From contig DOMR01000203.1 of the NCBI GenBank assembly GCA_003509845.1, forward strand, positions 1 through 7,403: a DNA stretch of 7,403 nt, written 5' to 3'. This stretch comes from Chitinophagaceae bacterium. GTDB taxonomy: Bacteria; Bacteroidota; Bacteroidia; Chitinophagales; Chitinophagaceae. How positions within the stretch are numbered: the first letter of the stretch is position 1; each line of letters begins with the position of its first letter. The translations under genes were made by a program, and so were the position numbers. A model generated the notes under the pieces. The model ran no database searches. It saw only the letters and a program-made list of their open reading frames with translations, and had not been told where the DNA came from. This document shows, one piece after another, positions 7,160 through 7,403 of this stretch.

Positions 7160-7211
7160 TTCGTTACATCAAAATATGGGGTTTAAATATCCCATTTTGA
7201 TGTATTACGAA
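7160..7211 (-). promoter_or_regulatory. Long imperfect inverted repeat in the gyrA leader
   Basis: The arms at 7160-7180 and 7191-7211 are inverted copies: TTCGT, then an 11-bp perfect core TACATCAAAAT, then GGG. Each arm carries a 2-nt insertion at a different place, giving 19 paired positions around a 10-nt loop. In the gyrA transcript the structure ends 11 nt before the start codon, so it could fold in the 5' UTR and affect translation or stability. As DNA it could be an operator or a supercoil-sensitive cruciform. No U-run follows it toward gyrA, so it is not a normal terminator. A competing 4-bp stem (7205-7208 with 7213-7216) uses part of the same arm. Confidence 0.7.
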
Positions 7212-7265
7212 GGTAACTTTTCGAGGCCTTTTTTCTTAAAAATTTGGGGTCTATTTTTAGTTCTT

Positions 7266-7285
7266 TTATCCACAGATGTGGGTAA
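7266..7285. promoter_or_regulatory. Head-to-head pair of DnaA-box-like nonamers upstream of gyrA
   Basis: TTATCCACA (7266-7274) matches the classical DnaA box TTATNCACA exactly. After 2 bp, TGTGGGTAA (7277-7285) reads on the other strand as TTACCCACA, one mismatch from the consensus. Together they form a 20-bp near-palindrome about 120 bp upstream of the gyrA start, next to A/T-rich DNA. This may be a DnaA-responsive control site for gyrA. An unrelated dimeric regulator could equally bind such a palindrome. I see no larger cluster of boxes that would mark an origin. Confidence 0.5.
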
Positions 7286-7341
7286 TAAATTAAGGCTAAA
7301 AATGGGTTAAATTGCTCTTTGAATTAGTGCTGAATTTATAC

Positions 7342-7403
7342 CTAAACCACCGGGCTCATATCCCATTCATAATCTAATTGGCGCTTGTCTAAATTGGCCG
7401 CAA
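7342..7403 (-). CDS. Possible C-terminal end of an unidentified leftward gene (partial)
   Basis: Read leftward from the window edge, one frame gives AANLDKRQLDYEWDMSPVV and then a TAG stop at 7342-7344. The hydrophilic, charged composition resembles a genuine protein tail. The other two leftward frames stop within 12 codons. A rightward frame is also open to the window end from about 7323 but has no ATG start and a less protein-like composition. I do not recognise the family. If real, the gene is co-directional with gyrA, 193 bp upstream of it, with no obvious terminator between. Confidence 0.45.
   Translation of the reverse strand, partial: AANLDKRQLDYEWDMSPVV

Noticed and set aside
7266..7285. 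Chromosomal replication origin
   Set aside because: Only one good and one near DnaA box are visible, with no box cluster and no dnaA or other origin-linked gene in the window.

Overview
The window is AT-rich DNA from a member of the Bacteroidota, most likely a Chitinophagaceae-like organism (inference). Supporting signs are the family affinities of the proteins, several genes with A-rich leaders and no clear Shine-Dalgarno sequence, exported proteins with MKK/MKN-type signal peptides, and a gyrA followed by a secreted TPR protein. No mobile element, CRISPR array, tRNA or rRNA is visible, and most of the window looks like ordinary chromosomal core.

Left part (1-1932): two divergent genes share an 87-bp gap. 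Leftwards, and cut by the window edge, is a Tat-exported glycosylasparaginase (N4-(beta-N-acetylglucosaminyl)-L-asparaginase). Rightwards is a complete sugar kinase of the APH fold that resembles the N-acetylhexosamine 1-kinase NahK. Together they could form a small route from GlcNAc-asparagine through free GlcNAc to GlcNAc-1-phosphate. This link is inference.

Middle (1933-3068): a 423-bp AT-rich, strongly C-over-G-skewed intergenic stretch carries a short direct repeat and a small perfect dyad. A secreted MORN-repeat protein of unknown function follows. It converges on the next gene through a strong bidirectional intrinsic terminator.

Right part (3069-7403, all leftward): a secreted TPR-like protein lies 75 bp downstream of a complete gyrA (DNA gyrase subunit A), probably in one transcript. 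Upstream of gyrA are the two most interesting regulatory-looking elements. One is a long imperfect inverted repeat that ends 11 bp before the gyrA start codon. The other is a head-to-head pair of DnaA-box-like nonamers about 120 bp upstream. The last 60 bases probably encode the C-terminal end of another leftward gene that I could not identify.

I see no clear new multi-gene system. The best leads are the gyrA leader architecture (DnaA-box pair plus hairpin) and the glycosylasparaginase/NahK-like pairing.
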